A DNA stretch of 64,000 nt from assembly GCA_003167215.1 (NCBI GenBank), contig PMTV01000015.1:49467-113466 (forward strand), in the 5' to 3' direction. The notes under the pieces are model-generated. The model was not told the origin of the DNA. It did no database searches and was given only the letters and a program-made list of their open reading frames with translations. The translations under genes were made by a program, and so were the position numbers. Positions 9,038-16,903 of the stretch are shown piece after piece. The DNA comes from Acidobacteriota bacterium. GTDB lineage: Bacteria > Acidobacteriota > Terriglobia > Acidiferrales > UBA7541. Each line of letters starts with the position of its first letter. Positions within the stretch are counted from its first letter, which is position 1.

Positions 9038-10408
9038 ATGATGCCCCCACATACAGCGCGCACACGAATACTTGTTGCCGACGATCAGCCCGACATTCGC
9101 GAAGCGCTGCGCTTATTATTGAAAGGCCAGGGATTCGAGACGGAAACGGTGGCATCGCCCGCGGCGGTGTTAGCAGCGCTCGAAGCGCGCGAGTTTAACG
9201 CGCTCTTGATGGATCTGAACTACGCGCGCGATACCACCTCCGGCCAGGAAGGACTCGATCTGCTATCGAATATTCGCGCAAAAGACAGCACGCTGCCCAT
9301 CATCGTAATGACAGCGTGGGGAAGCCTGGAACTTGCGGTGGAAGCCATGCGCCGCGGCGCGAAGGACTTCATACAGAAACCGTGGGAAAACGCGCGGCTG
9401 CTTGCAATCCTGAAGACCCAGATCGAGCTTTCGCAGGCGCTGCGCAAGAGCCAACGGCTGGAAGCCGAGAACCGGTTGTTGCGTGCCGATGGGCGCCCTG
9501 TGATGATCGCTGAATCAGCTGCCATGCGTCCGGTGATGGATTTAATCGCGCGCGTCGGCCCGTCAGACGCAAACGTGCTGATCACCGGCGACCACGGGAC
9601 CGGCAAGGAAGTGGTTGCGCGCACTCTGTACGCTCTTTCTCCGCGGTCGGGCCGGCCGCTCGTAACCGTGAACGCCGGGGGATTGCCGGAAGGGGTTTTC
9701 GAGAGCGAGCTGTTCGGCCATGTGAAAGGCGCGTTTACGGACGCGAAATCGGATCGCGTGGGACGGTTCGAGCTGGCCGATGGGGGCACGCTTTTCCTGG
9801 ATGAAATTGCGAACGTGCCGATGAACTTGCAGGCCAAGCTTTTGCGCGCTCTTGAAACTGGCGAGCTCGAACGTGTAGGATCTTCGACCACACGGCGCGT
9901 GGACGTGCGGATTATTTCAGCTACGAATGCCGACGTGCAGACCGAGGTTTCCGGCGGCCGATTCCGCGAAGATTTGCTCTTTCGCCTGAACACGATTGAA
10001 ATTCATCTGCCTCCGTTGCACGAGCGCAAAGAGGACATTTCAATTCTTGCGCACCATTTCCTGCGGCAGTCGGCGCAACGCTATCGCAAACAACTCGAAG
10101 GCTTCGAGCCCGTGGCGCTGCAGGTTCTGCTCGACCACCCGTGGCCGGGAAATATTCGCGAACTGGATCACTCCATCGAGCGCGCTGTCCTGCTAGCGGA
10201 AGGTCCGCAGGTTCGCGCGGGAGATTTGGGGCTTCGCCCCGCGCGCGAGGCATCTTTGCGGCTGGATGAAATGAGCATCGAGGATGTCGAGCGCGTTTTG
10301 ATCCAAAAAGCTCTGGCGCGGTTTGGCGGCAATGTAAGCCACGCGAGCAAAGCGCTCGGACTAAGCCGCAGCGCGCTTTACCGGCGCCTGCAAAAATACA
10401 GCCTGTGA
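9038..10408 (+). CDS. Sigma-54-dependent response regulator (NtrC family, Fis-type HTH)
   Basis: 456 residues. The receiver (about 9-125) has ADDQPD, Asp59 (LLMDLNYARD), 'MTAW' and Lys114 (QKPW). The AAA+ domain (about 155-385) shows Walker A GDHGTGKE (184-191), a sigma-54 loop GAFTDA (231-236, canonical GAFTGA) and Walker B GGTLFLDEI (249-257). The C-terminal Fis-like helix-turn-helix ends 'GLSRSALYRRLQKYSL'. The start could be the ATG at 9038 or 9041. Its stop overlaps the GTG start of the kinase, so the pair is translationally coupled. By family it activates sigma-54 promoters, most plausibly those of the adjacent transporter genes, though I found no clear TGGCAC-N5-TTGC site. Confidence 0.94.
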   Translation: MMPPHTARTRILVADDQPDIREALRLLLKGQGFETETVASPAAVLAALEAREFNALLMDLNYARDTTSGQEGLDLLSNIRAKDSTLPIIVMTAWGSLELAVEAMRRGAKDFIQKPWENARLLAILKTQIELSQALRKSQRLEAENRLLRADGRPVMIAESAAMRPVMDLIARVGPSDANVLITGDHGTGKEVVARTLYALSPRSGRPLVTVNAGGLPEGVFESELFGHVKGAFTDAKSDRVGRFELADGGTLFLDEIANVPMNLQAKLLRALETGELERVGSSTTRRVDVRIISATNADVQTEVSGGRFREDLLFRLNTIEIHLPPLHERKEDISILAHHFLRQSAQRYRKQLEGFEPVALQVLLDHPWPGNIRELDHSIERAVLLAEGPQVRAGDLGLRPAREASLRLDEMSIEDVERVLIQKALARFGGNVSHASKALGLSRSALYRRLQKYSL

Positions 10409-11733
10409 AACCGCTGCTCTATGAACGCCGAATTTTGCTTCTGGCCTTGGCCGCCGGACTCGGAAGCACAATCGCTGCGTTAATCCTGCTTTGGATCGGA
10501 CCCTACTCTTCAAAGCTCCAGTGGACACTCACCGTAATCATGGTAATTGCGTGGCTGAGCTTCGCATTCTCGGCCCAAAGTCGCGTGGTCTTTCCGCTGC
10601 GCACGCTTTCGAATCTCCTGGCCGCTCTTCGCGAAGGTGATTTCTCCATACGAGCGCGCGGCGCCAACCGCGAAGATGCATTGGGCGAGGTTTTGCGCGA
10701 GGTAAATGCCTTGGGGGAGACTCTGCGGCAGCAGAGACTGGGCGCTTTGGAAGCTACTACGCTCCTTCGCAAGGTAATGGAAGAAATTGATGTCGCGGTT
10801 TTTGCATTCGATGGAGCCGGCCGCCTCCGTCTCGTAAATCGCGCCGGCGAGCGAATCTTGAATCAAGCGCAGGCACGCCTTCTTGGACTGACTGCAGCAG
10901 AACTCGGTCTTTTGGAATGTCTGGAGGGAGAAACACCGAAAATATCGCAGATCGCGTTTCCCGGAAAATCGGGGCGCTGGGAGATTCATCGCGGCAATTT
11001 TCGCGAAGCGGGGCTGGCTCATCAATTGCTCGTGATCACGGATTTGAGCCGCGCTTTGCGCGAAGAAGAACGTCAAGCATGGCAGCGATTGATTCGTGTG
11101 TTAGGACACGAACTGAATAATTCACTGGCTCCCATCAAATCAGTGGCTGAAAATTTGGGAAGCATGCTTCATCGCAAGGAGCGCGCGCCGGACTGGCAGG
11201 AAGACATGCGCAGCGGCCTGAATATAATTGCCGCGCGCACCGACGGTCTTGCGCGGTTCATGAGTGCTTATGCGCGACTCGCCAAGTTGCCGCCCCCGGT
11301 CTTACAGCCCGTGGATGTAGGCGTGTGGATCCGGCGGGTAGTGGGGCTGGAACCGCGGCTTTCCGTGCAGATCGAGGCCGGCCCGCAGACCAGCATTCAG
11401 GCGGACCCGGACCAATTGGAGCAATTACTTATCAATCTTCTGCACAATGCCGTGGATGCAGCTCTGGAAACCGGTGGCGGCGTAAAGGTCGGCTGGGAAC
11501 GTGAGAATGGATCGGTAAAAGTTTGGGTTCAGGACGATGGCCCAGGCATTCCAAACCCCGCAAATCTTTTCGTCCCGTTTTTTACCACCAAGCAAGGCGG
11601 TTCGGGAATTGGTCTGGTGCTAAGCCGGCAGATCGCGGAAGCGCACGGCGGATCGCTCACACTTGAAAATCGCGAAGCGCGCCGGGGCTGCGAAGCGCGG
11701 CTGCAACTGCCTCTCAATAATGAGCTGCTTTGA
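10405..11733 (+). CDS. Sensor histidine kinase (HAMP-PAS-HATPase)
   Basis: 442 residues, GTG start inside the GTGA overlap with the regulator gene. Two membrane helices (about 8-31 and 38-57) with almost no periplasmic loop suggest it senses within or inside the membrane. A HAMP segment (about 58-110) and a PAS-like domain (about 117-215) follow. The H-box is VLGHELNNSLAPIKS with His235, the N-box is NLLHNAVDA (Asn348), G1 is DDGPGI (378-382), the F-box is FVPFFTTK and G2 is GSGIGL (399-404). It is an NtrY/AtoS-like orthodox kinase. The cognate regulator is the upstream sigma-54 protein, and the near-identical receiver of the phosphatase at 4552 is a plausible second target. Confidence 0.94.
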   Translation: MKPLLYERRILLLALAAGLGSTIAALILLWIGPYSSKLQWTLTVIMVIAWLSFAFSAQSRVVFPLRTLSNLLAALREGDFSIRARGANREDALGEVLREVNALGETLRQQRLGALEATTLLRKVMEEIDVAVFAFDGAGRLRLVNRAGERILNQAQARLLGLTAAELGLLECLEGETPKISQIAFPGKSGRWEIHRGNFREAGLAHQLLVITDLSRALREEERQAWQRLIRVLGHELNNSLAPIKSVAENLGSMLHRKERAPDWQEDMRSGLNIIAARTDGLARFMSAYARLAKLPPPVLQPVDVGVWIRRVVGLEPRLSVQIEAGPQTSIQADPDQLEQLLINLLHNAVDAALETGGGVKVGWERENGSVKVWVQDDGPGIPNPANLFVPFFTTKQGGSGIGLVLSRQIAEAHGGSLTLENREARRGCEARLQLPLNNELL

Positions 11734-11813
11734 ATTCGGTGCTTTTCCGCGCGCCATCTCCTCGAACACTTTTATCCCGCTAAAGGTAACAGGCGGAGTC
11801 TCGGGGCGGACGC

Positions 11814-11851
11814 AAAAAAAAACGGCGACTGGGTGTACCAGCCGCCGTTTT
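11814..11851 (-). terminator. Intrinsic terminator of the minus-strand gene
   Basis: AAAACGGCG (11819-11827) pairs perfectly with CGCCGTTTT (11843-11851), with an inner CTGG/CCAG pair around a GTGTA loop. Read on the minus strand the stem ends in nine consecutive T (plus-strand A-run 11814-11822), a classic Rho-independent terminator for the gene ending at 11869. It may also work weakly for the kinase gene coming from the left. Confidence 0.85.
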
Positions 11852-11868
11852 GATCAAAAGCAATAAAA

Positions 11869-13614
11869 TTATTGTTGTTGCGGCTGTTGTTGTGGTTGTT
11901 GCATGTCTTTTTTAGCTAAATCGGCCTTCGTAGGTTCCGCGGATATCCCGCTGCCCGGTCTTTGATAGCGCGTCAGGTAAGGCATGAATGGCGTGATTTC
12001 AAAAGGCATTTTTTCGCGGGCCGAAAGCAGTGGCAACGCTTTTGCTTTGAGTAACTCCACGTGATCGCTCCACGGATCGAGCTTCAGGCGCGCGCCGATC
12101 GGCAGAGCAGCGATCTGGTCGAGTTTCGCGGGTTCCAGGTTCGGCGCCGAACTGATCAATTGATCCGCGAGATAGATGCGGTTCCCCAGGTGCGGATTGA
12201 TCAGAACCGGAAGCGTCTTGGAATCGGCATCGAGCTGCTTGAGAAAGAGTCCAGCGCTTGCCAGTTTATCTTTGTACGGCGAATTCTTTAGAAGCTCCAC
12301 AGCCTTCTGGCTGTCCTGTTGAATTTGCGCCGGACTGTCCTTGAAACTGAAATGTCCCAACGCTTCGGTAGCCGTCACGGTAGTTGTGTCGTTGAAGCCC
12401 CACTGGTCGGTGGATGGTTTGGTCAAGATGATGTCGGCCAATTCCTGCGCCAGCATGGTGGCCAGGCTGGCCTCATCAGGCAAAACGTCGATCAATCCGC
12501 GGCTCAGAACGATGGTGTGGCCGATCGAAAACATCTCCAGCGTGCCGGTGAGCATTACGCGGCAACGAACGTCAGGCTGAATGTCCAGGTTGTTCGTCAC
12601 TTCGATATTATTGACCACGGTTTCGAGAACTTTATCCACTTCACCTGGAGGCGCTACCAAACCGGTTCGTTGCAGCCGGTCCACCACATTGATTTCAGCC
12701 TGATGCTGCCATTCGCGCTGCGCTTCAATGGGGGAACGATCCGTGGAGGCGGCCTGGTCCTGAATCGCATTTGGCGATTCAATAGTCAGCTCACTGAATT
12801 CTTCCTGGCGGCCCACGTTTTTCAAGTTGTAGCCCCACAGGCGGGTCTGCGACTTGAAGCGAACGTGATTGCCCATAAAATCTTTAAGGTCCGACTCCTG
12901 GCTGAAGATGTAAGCGGGCAGCCAGAGCCCCGGTTGCACGTTCAATCGCCAGCTATCGAAGTGAAGATTAAATCCGTTAATTCCCGCCACCGGCGTGTAT
13001 ACGCCGTTAAATCGCACGATTGCGTAGCCCTGATCTTCCGCCCAGATACGCCCCTTGAAACGCCCCTTTCCGGACTTGGGCAGCGGCGTGACGTCGAAGA
13101 CTACGCAACGAACTTCGCCCAGAAACTCGCGGTGAACGTAATCGAACTGGTAGTGCTGGCGGTCGAATCCGTTCGTATCGATGTAAATCATCTGCAGAAA
13201 CCCGTCGGGAATGTAGGAAGAACTGAACATGTCGCCGAGATGAGCAATCGGATTAAAGGCCTGGAGTTTGCCCTTCTTGCCATTCAGCATCGAGTTATCC
13301 ACGACGCCCTTCGAAAGGTCGGCCTGTCCCAGGAAATAGTGGTCTTTCACCGGAACCGCGCCCATGTCCTTGTCAGGTTTCATGTCCTGAATATAGGTTT
13401 CAATTACGGGATTGAAACGCCGGATGGTTGCGATCTCTTCATGCTCCCGCGCGATTACGCGATCGATCGCCTGATCGACGGTAGTCGCGGGCCCGGCCGT
13501 GGCCCCGGCCTGCGGCTGGGTTTGATCGGCTGTCTGCGGCGCCTGTGCCGATGCCACGCCGGTCAGGCCGGCAGCCAGCAATACGGTAAGACAGAAACTT
13601 TTCCACGTCTCCAT
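11869..13614 (-). CDS. Exported M48-like protein with a degenerate active site
   Basis: 581 residues from the ATG at 13614, preferred because AGGGGGAA precedes it; a TTG six codons upstream would use that same site as coding sequence. A signal peptide ends near 'GVASAQA'. The middle (about 90-270) resembles a LolA-like or outer-membrane protein-processing fold. Residues about 360-410 align with M48 metallopeptidases ('IVLSRGLIDVLPDEASLATML'), but the zinc motif HExxH reads QELAD, so the His ligands are missing and peptidase activity is unlikely. The C-terminus is a Gln/Pro tract (MQQPQQQPQQQ) from a short CAA/CAG-type DNA repeat. It lies 14 bases after tonB and is probably in the same operon. 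Function unknown; a scaffold or chaperone at the envelope is a guess. Confidence 0.8.
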   Translation of the reverse strand: METWKSFCLTVLLAAGLTGVASAQAPQTADQTQPQAGATAGPATTVDQAIDRVIAREHEEIATIRRFNPVIETYIQDMKPDKDMGAVPVKDHYFLGQADLSKGVVDNSMLNGKKGKLQAFNPIAHLGDMFSSSYIPDGFLQMIYIDTNGFDRQHYQFDYVHREFLGEVRCVVFDVTPLPKSGKGRFKGRIWAEDQGYAIVRFNGVYTPVAGINGFNLHFDSWRLNVQPGLWLPAYIFSQESDLKDFMGNHVRFKSQTRLWGYNLKNVGRQEEFSELTIESPNAIQDQAASTDRSPIEAQREWQHQAEINVVDRLQRTGLVAPPGEVDKVLETVVNNIEVTNNLDIQPDVRCRVMLTGTLEMFSIGHTIVLSRGLIDVLPDEASLATMLAQELADIILTKPSTDQWGFNDTTTVTATEALGHFSFKDSPAQIQQDSQKAVELLKNSPYKDKLASAGLFLKQLDADSKTLPVLINPHLGNRIYLADQLISSAPNLEPAKLDQIAALPIGARLKLDPWSDHVELLKAKALPLLSAREKMPFEITPFMPYLTRYQRPGSGISAEPTKADLAKKDMQQPQQQPQQQ

Positions 13615-13628
13615 AGCCGTTCCCCCTA

Positions 13629-14669
13629 TCAATATGCCAATTCGAATACGATGTGGACGATGGCGGTTGAGTCCACTGGTTGGCCGTCCTGTTGGGCCGG
13701 GCGAAAGCGTATCTGGCGTGCAGCGGCCTGCGCGGAATCATCCAAACCGTACCCCAGTCCTTGCACCACACGCTGAACTTTCACTTCTCCCGAAGCTGTG
13801 AAAACAACTTGCAGCGACACTTCTCCTTCGATTTTCTTGGTGCGAGCTTCATCGGTATAAGCCGGTTTCGGCTTAGAAATAATTTCAACGGGCGTGGTTT
13901 TCGACACAACGGAGGCTTGTTTTACTTTCGGCCCCGCTGCCACTGCATGTTCATCCGCAAACCCACCTTGTTGCACGCTTCTCTGTCCGCTGCCACCAGG
14001 ACTGCCAGTAGCAACACCATTGCCAAAGCCTGTGCTGGCAATCACTCCCTTCGCTCCTTTGGATCCGCCGGTGCCATTGCCGGTACCGGGGCCGGGAGGA
14101 AGATCGAAACTGCCTTTCACCGCAATATTTGCCGCACGATTCGTTTTACCGTTAGCGGCCACTCCGTCCGGATCGCCGAACCCGCCGGTCTGAACGTCTT
14201 CCCGTGGCTTCCGGAGAGTCGGGATGGCCGAACTCCCCATTGAGACGGGAGGGTTCTGATCTGGGAATGCCTTAGCGACTATCGGCACATCGGGAGTCGG
14301 CGTGTTCTTCCGGGCCGTGGCAGGCTTCGCCACCGGCGCCGTAGCCACCGGCGTGTAAATCTTCGGCTTTGGTACCTCAACCACTACCGGCTTTGGAGGC
14401 TCAACAACCTTCGCAACCTCACGCTTGATCGGAATTGGCTTTACCGGTTGGACTGGTTGTGGTTTCCAGGCAACTACCGGAGGCGCCTCGATCGGCATGG
14501 TCCAGTAGCGCTGAACCATGCTCATCTTCTGGGGCATCAGCATTGGGATTATCACCAATGCCGCTACCGCAAGGCATTGCAATCCAAACCCGGCACTGAA
14601 CAAATCCCAGCGAGGCTGCGCCTCGGGGAGCAACGATTCATTGAAGACAGCCCGTCTAATCCGCGCCAT
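13629..14669 (-). CDS. tonB: Energy transducer TonB
   Basis: 346 residues from the ATG at 14669, with GGTGAAAG upstream; a GTG three codons earlier is possible. One membrane helix at about 27-44 (LQCLAVAALVIIPMLM) is followed by a long Pro/Lys/Val-rich periplasmic spacer (VQPVKPIPIKREVAKVVEPP...) and a Gly-rich segment. The C-terminal TonB domain (about 255-346) has 'EIISKPKPAYTDEARTKKIEG', 'VSLQVVFTASGEV' and 'AARQIRFRPAQQDGQPVDS'. It would couple the proton motive force to outer-membrane receptors; no ExbB/ExbD or receptor gene is in the window. The next gene encodes the M48-like exported protein, 14 bases downstream. Confidence 0.88.
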   Translation of the reverse strand: MARIRRAVFNESLLPEAQPRWDLFSAGFGLQCLAVAALVIIPMLMPQKMSMVQRYWTMPIEAPPVVAWKPQPVQPVKPIPIKREVAKVVEPPKPVVVEVPKPKIYTPVATAPVAKPATARKNTPTPDVPIVAKAFPDQNPPVSMGSSAIPTLRKPREDVQTGGFGDPDGVAANGKTNRAANIAVKGSFDLPPGPGTGNGTGGSKGAKGVIASTGFGNGVATGSPGGSGQRSVQQGGFADEHAVAAGPKVKQASVVSKTTPVEIISKPKPAYTDEARTKKIEGEVSLQVVFTASGEVKVQRVVQGLGYGLDDSAQAAARQIRFRPAQQDGQPVDSTAIVHIVFELAY

Positions 14670-15039
14670 AGCTTTCACCCAATATCCCTGTTTCCTATTT
14701 GTGCCGCGTCGACACAGAAGTACAGCTGACAGTATTTAGTACTAGGCCGGGGAGTTGTCGTGAATAGGACTCAAGTACTATTCTATCCCGAGTCGTGTTG
14801 AAAGCGATAACCCAGTGCATCTCGGTTGCCAGAAGGTAAGCTACTGCTTGTGGCGAACCCAAGAAATGTGCACGCACAGGTCGCCCCGCTTTATAAATCT
14901 AACCCGGCTGGGGAGGCTGGGTTGCAGAAATTCTAATTTTGGTTTCGAAAAACGAGGGCACGGCCCTGGGAGGCCGTGCCCTATCTCAAGACACATCCTC
15001 TATACACGCGTCTTGTTTCAGCGTTATGACAACTCTGCC
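14670..15039. other. 370-base intergenic region upstream of tonB
   Basis: No credible gene. It holds the degP terminator (see separate entry) and should contain the tonB promoter. Two palindromic AGTACT hexamers (14738-14743 and 14774-14779), 36 bases apart, lie about 70-110 bases upstream of the tonB start and could be operator half-sites, but this is weak. An imperfect hairpin with AACCC/GGGTT arms lies near 14900. Nothing else recognised. Confidence 0.4.
14950..14982 (-). terminator. Intrinsic terminator of degP
   Basis: An 11-base perfect stem, AGGGCACGGCC (14955-14965) with GGCCGTGCCCT (14972-14982), around a 6-base loop. On the minus strand it is followed by CGTTTTTCG. It lies about 60 bases past the stop of the protease gene, so it fits as its Rho-independent terminator. 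Confidence 0.75.
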
Positions 15040-16557
15040 TTACTGTTGGGGCTCCACGACAACATATCTCGTGACGCCTCTATTGTTCACCAGCAAAAGT
15101 ACGGGCTGCTTATTTGCTCCGGCCATCGCTTGTTGATAGTCGGAAGTGCTGCTGATTGATTTGTGGTTGACTTCTTGGATGACGTCACCCTGGCTGAGAC
15201 CGGAAGCAGCCGCCGGGCTTGACGGATCCACAGAGCTCACAACCACTCCGCGTGTTCCAGCCGGCAAACTGAGCTGCTGAGCGATGTCGGAAGTGAGGTC
15301 CTGTACCTGAATACCTTCCAGCAGAGTAGCCCCAGTTGCTTCAGCGGAAACCTGCTTATCGTCGTGCTCGTCCAGTTCGGCGAGCTTGAGAGAGACATCT
15401 TGTGTCCCGCCGTTGCGCCAGATTTGTAGTTTCACGTTCGTACCGGGCGCGAACTGCGCGATTTGAACCTGAAGTTGGTTCGGCGCATCTACGGTCTCAC
15501 CGTTAAGTTGAAGAATCACATCTCCTTTCTTCAACCCTGCGTTAGCTGCAGGCGTATTGGGGGCCACGTCTCCGACCAGAACACCGCCTCCCTGCTTCAG
15601 GCCGAATGCTCTTGCGAGTTCGGGTGTGACTTCCTGGATGTGAATTCCCAGATAACCGCGAACGACTTTGCCGTGCGTCAGAATCTGATCCATTACCGGC
15701 TTAGCCATGCTCACCGGAATCGCAAAACCGACTCCCTCATTTCCACCTTCGCCGCCGTTTCCGCCGTGAGAAAGAATCGCGGTATTGATTCCGACGAGGT
15801 TGCCGTGAATGTCAATCATCGCGCCACCGGAATTGCCGGGGTTGATGGCTGCATCCGTCTGGATGAAGTTTTCATAGTTTTCGATACCAAAGCCGCCGCG
15901 TCCGGTTGCACTCACGATTCCCATCGTGGCCGTCTCGCCAACTCCAAATGGATCGCCAATCGCGAAAATCAGATCCCCAACCTGCAATTGGTTCGAATCG
16001 CCCAACGGCAGAGTTGGCAACCTTGTGGCGTCAATCTTCAATACTGCGATGTCCGTCTTCGGATCAGTTCCAATCACCTTGGCTTGAAACTCACGCTTGT
16101 CGCTGAGGAAGACCTTGATATCAGTCGCACCCTCGACCACGTGATTGTTCGTAAGAATAGTTCCATCGGAAGTAACAATGACACCCGAGCCCAGACTCTG
16201 CTCTCGCATCGGATGGACTTGGCCCTGTCCAAATTGATCGCCAAAAAACTGGCGAAACATCGGATCGTTGAATATCGGGGATTGCTGGTTCCTTCCGGGC
16301 TTTACGACCTTCGAAGAGCTGATATTGACGACCGCGGGAAGCGCCGGCTTAAGAACTGCGGAAAAACCATTAGCGAAATTCCCCAGACTTACAGGTAGCG
16401 CATTCTGAGTGATTGCGATCGGAGCGCCCGGGGCGCCAAAAACCGTATGACCTGTCCAATTTTTGTAACCTTGCGAAAGGAGGGCGCCTCCCGCAAGCGC
16501 CACGAGGACCACGACGGTGGCCACCCAGTGGCGAATTTTCAACACTTTGCTTTCCAT
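15040..16557 (-). CDS. degP: DegP/HtrA-family periplasmic serine protease
   Basis: 505 residues. An N-terminal membrane anchor or signal (VVVLVALAGGALL, about 14-26) is followed by a trypsin-like domain with catalytic His139 (TNNHVV), Asp169 (PKTDIAVLK) and Ser243 (NPGNSGGAM). Two PDZ domains follow: about 300-395 ('RGYLGIHIQEVT') and about 415-505 ('GIQVQDLTSDIAQQLSLPAG'). All triad residues are present, so it should be an active protease/chaperone of the envelope. The symbol is given by family; degQ or degS cannot be excluded. It is transcribed alone, with its own terminator and a divergent promoter region shared with the M28 peptidase gene. Confidence 0.93.
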   Translation of the reverse strand: MESKVLKIRHWVATVVVLVALAGGALLSQGYKNWTGHTVFGAPGAPIAITQNALPVSLGNFANGFSAVLKPALPAVVNISSSKVVKPGRNQQSPIFNDPMFRQFFGDQFGQGQVHPMREQSLGSGVIVTSDGTILTNNHVVEGATDIKVFLSDKREFQAKVIGTDPKTDIAVLKIDATRLPTLPLGDSNQLQVGDLIFAIGDPFGVGETATMGIVSATGRGGFGIENYENFIQTDAAINPGNSGGAMIDIHGNLVGINTAILSHGGNGGEGGNEGVGFAIPVSMAKPVMDQILTHGKVVRGYLGIHIQEVTPELARAFGLKQGGGVLVGDVAPNTPAANAGLKKGDVILQLNGETVDAPNQLQVQIAQFAPGTNVKLQIWRNGGTQDVSLKLAELDEHDDKQVSAEATGATLLEGIQVQDLTSDIAQQLSLPAGTRGVVVSSVDPSSPAAASGLSQGDVIQEVNHKSISSTSDYQQAMAGANKQPVLLLVNNRGVTRYVVVEPQQ

Positions 16558-16903
16558 GACTATCTCTCTCCTATGTATTGCTTGCCTCGTCTGGCGCGTA
16601 AAGTCGCGATCCGCGAGTTATTATATTTGACGTATCTCGCCTCGATTGGTGTTCAGCGCTCCTGAGCCAATCCGCACCGGGTACCCCTGTCCTATGTAGA
16701 TGCAAGAATTATACTTGAGGTGACCTACTCGAATTCGCTATACCGACTCGAAAGCATTGTGTTAGATGTTCCTGGTCAATAGCGCATATAAATGTTCCAA
16801 GCGAACTCGTTGAGGGAGCGTCTGACGATTTTGGCCAACGAAGTCTCGCCCGAAATTCCGCACGGTTCGGGGACAGTCCATATCTGAAAGGGGTTCTGCA
16901 GAA
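16558..16903. other. 346-base divergent promoter region
   Basis: No gene. It separates degP (-) from the M28 peptidase gene (+). On the minus strand TATAAT (plus 16620-16625) lies about 60 bases before the degP start, without a recognisable -35. On the plus strand TTGAGG (16715-16720) and TATACC (16739-16744) are 18 bases apart, about 160 bases before the peptidase start. Both are tentative promoters. AAAGGGG just before 16904 is the peptidase ribosome binding site. Confidence 0.4.

Noticed and set aside
9220..9993. Minus-strand open frame of 257 codons
   Set aside because: Antisense to the clearly real sigma-54 regulator with its conserved motifs; Arg/Ser-rich shadow composition.
11869..11902. 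Phase-variable microsatellite
   Set aside because: The CAA/CAG-type repeat at the end of the M48-like gene is a multiple of three and irregular, so length change would not switch the gene off.
12319..13776. Long open frame (485 codons) on the plus strand
   Set aside because: It lies antisense to the M48-like and tonB genes, lacks a ribosome binding site and has the skewed composition of a shadow frame.
15463..16398. Plus-strand open frame of 311 codons
   Set aside because: Antisense to degP, which has an intact catalytic triad and PDZ domains.
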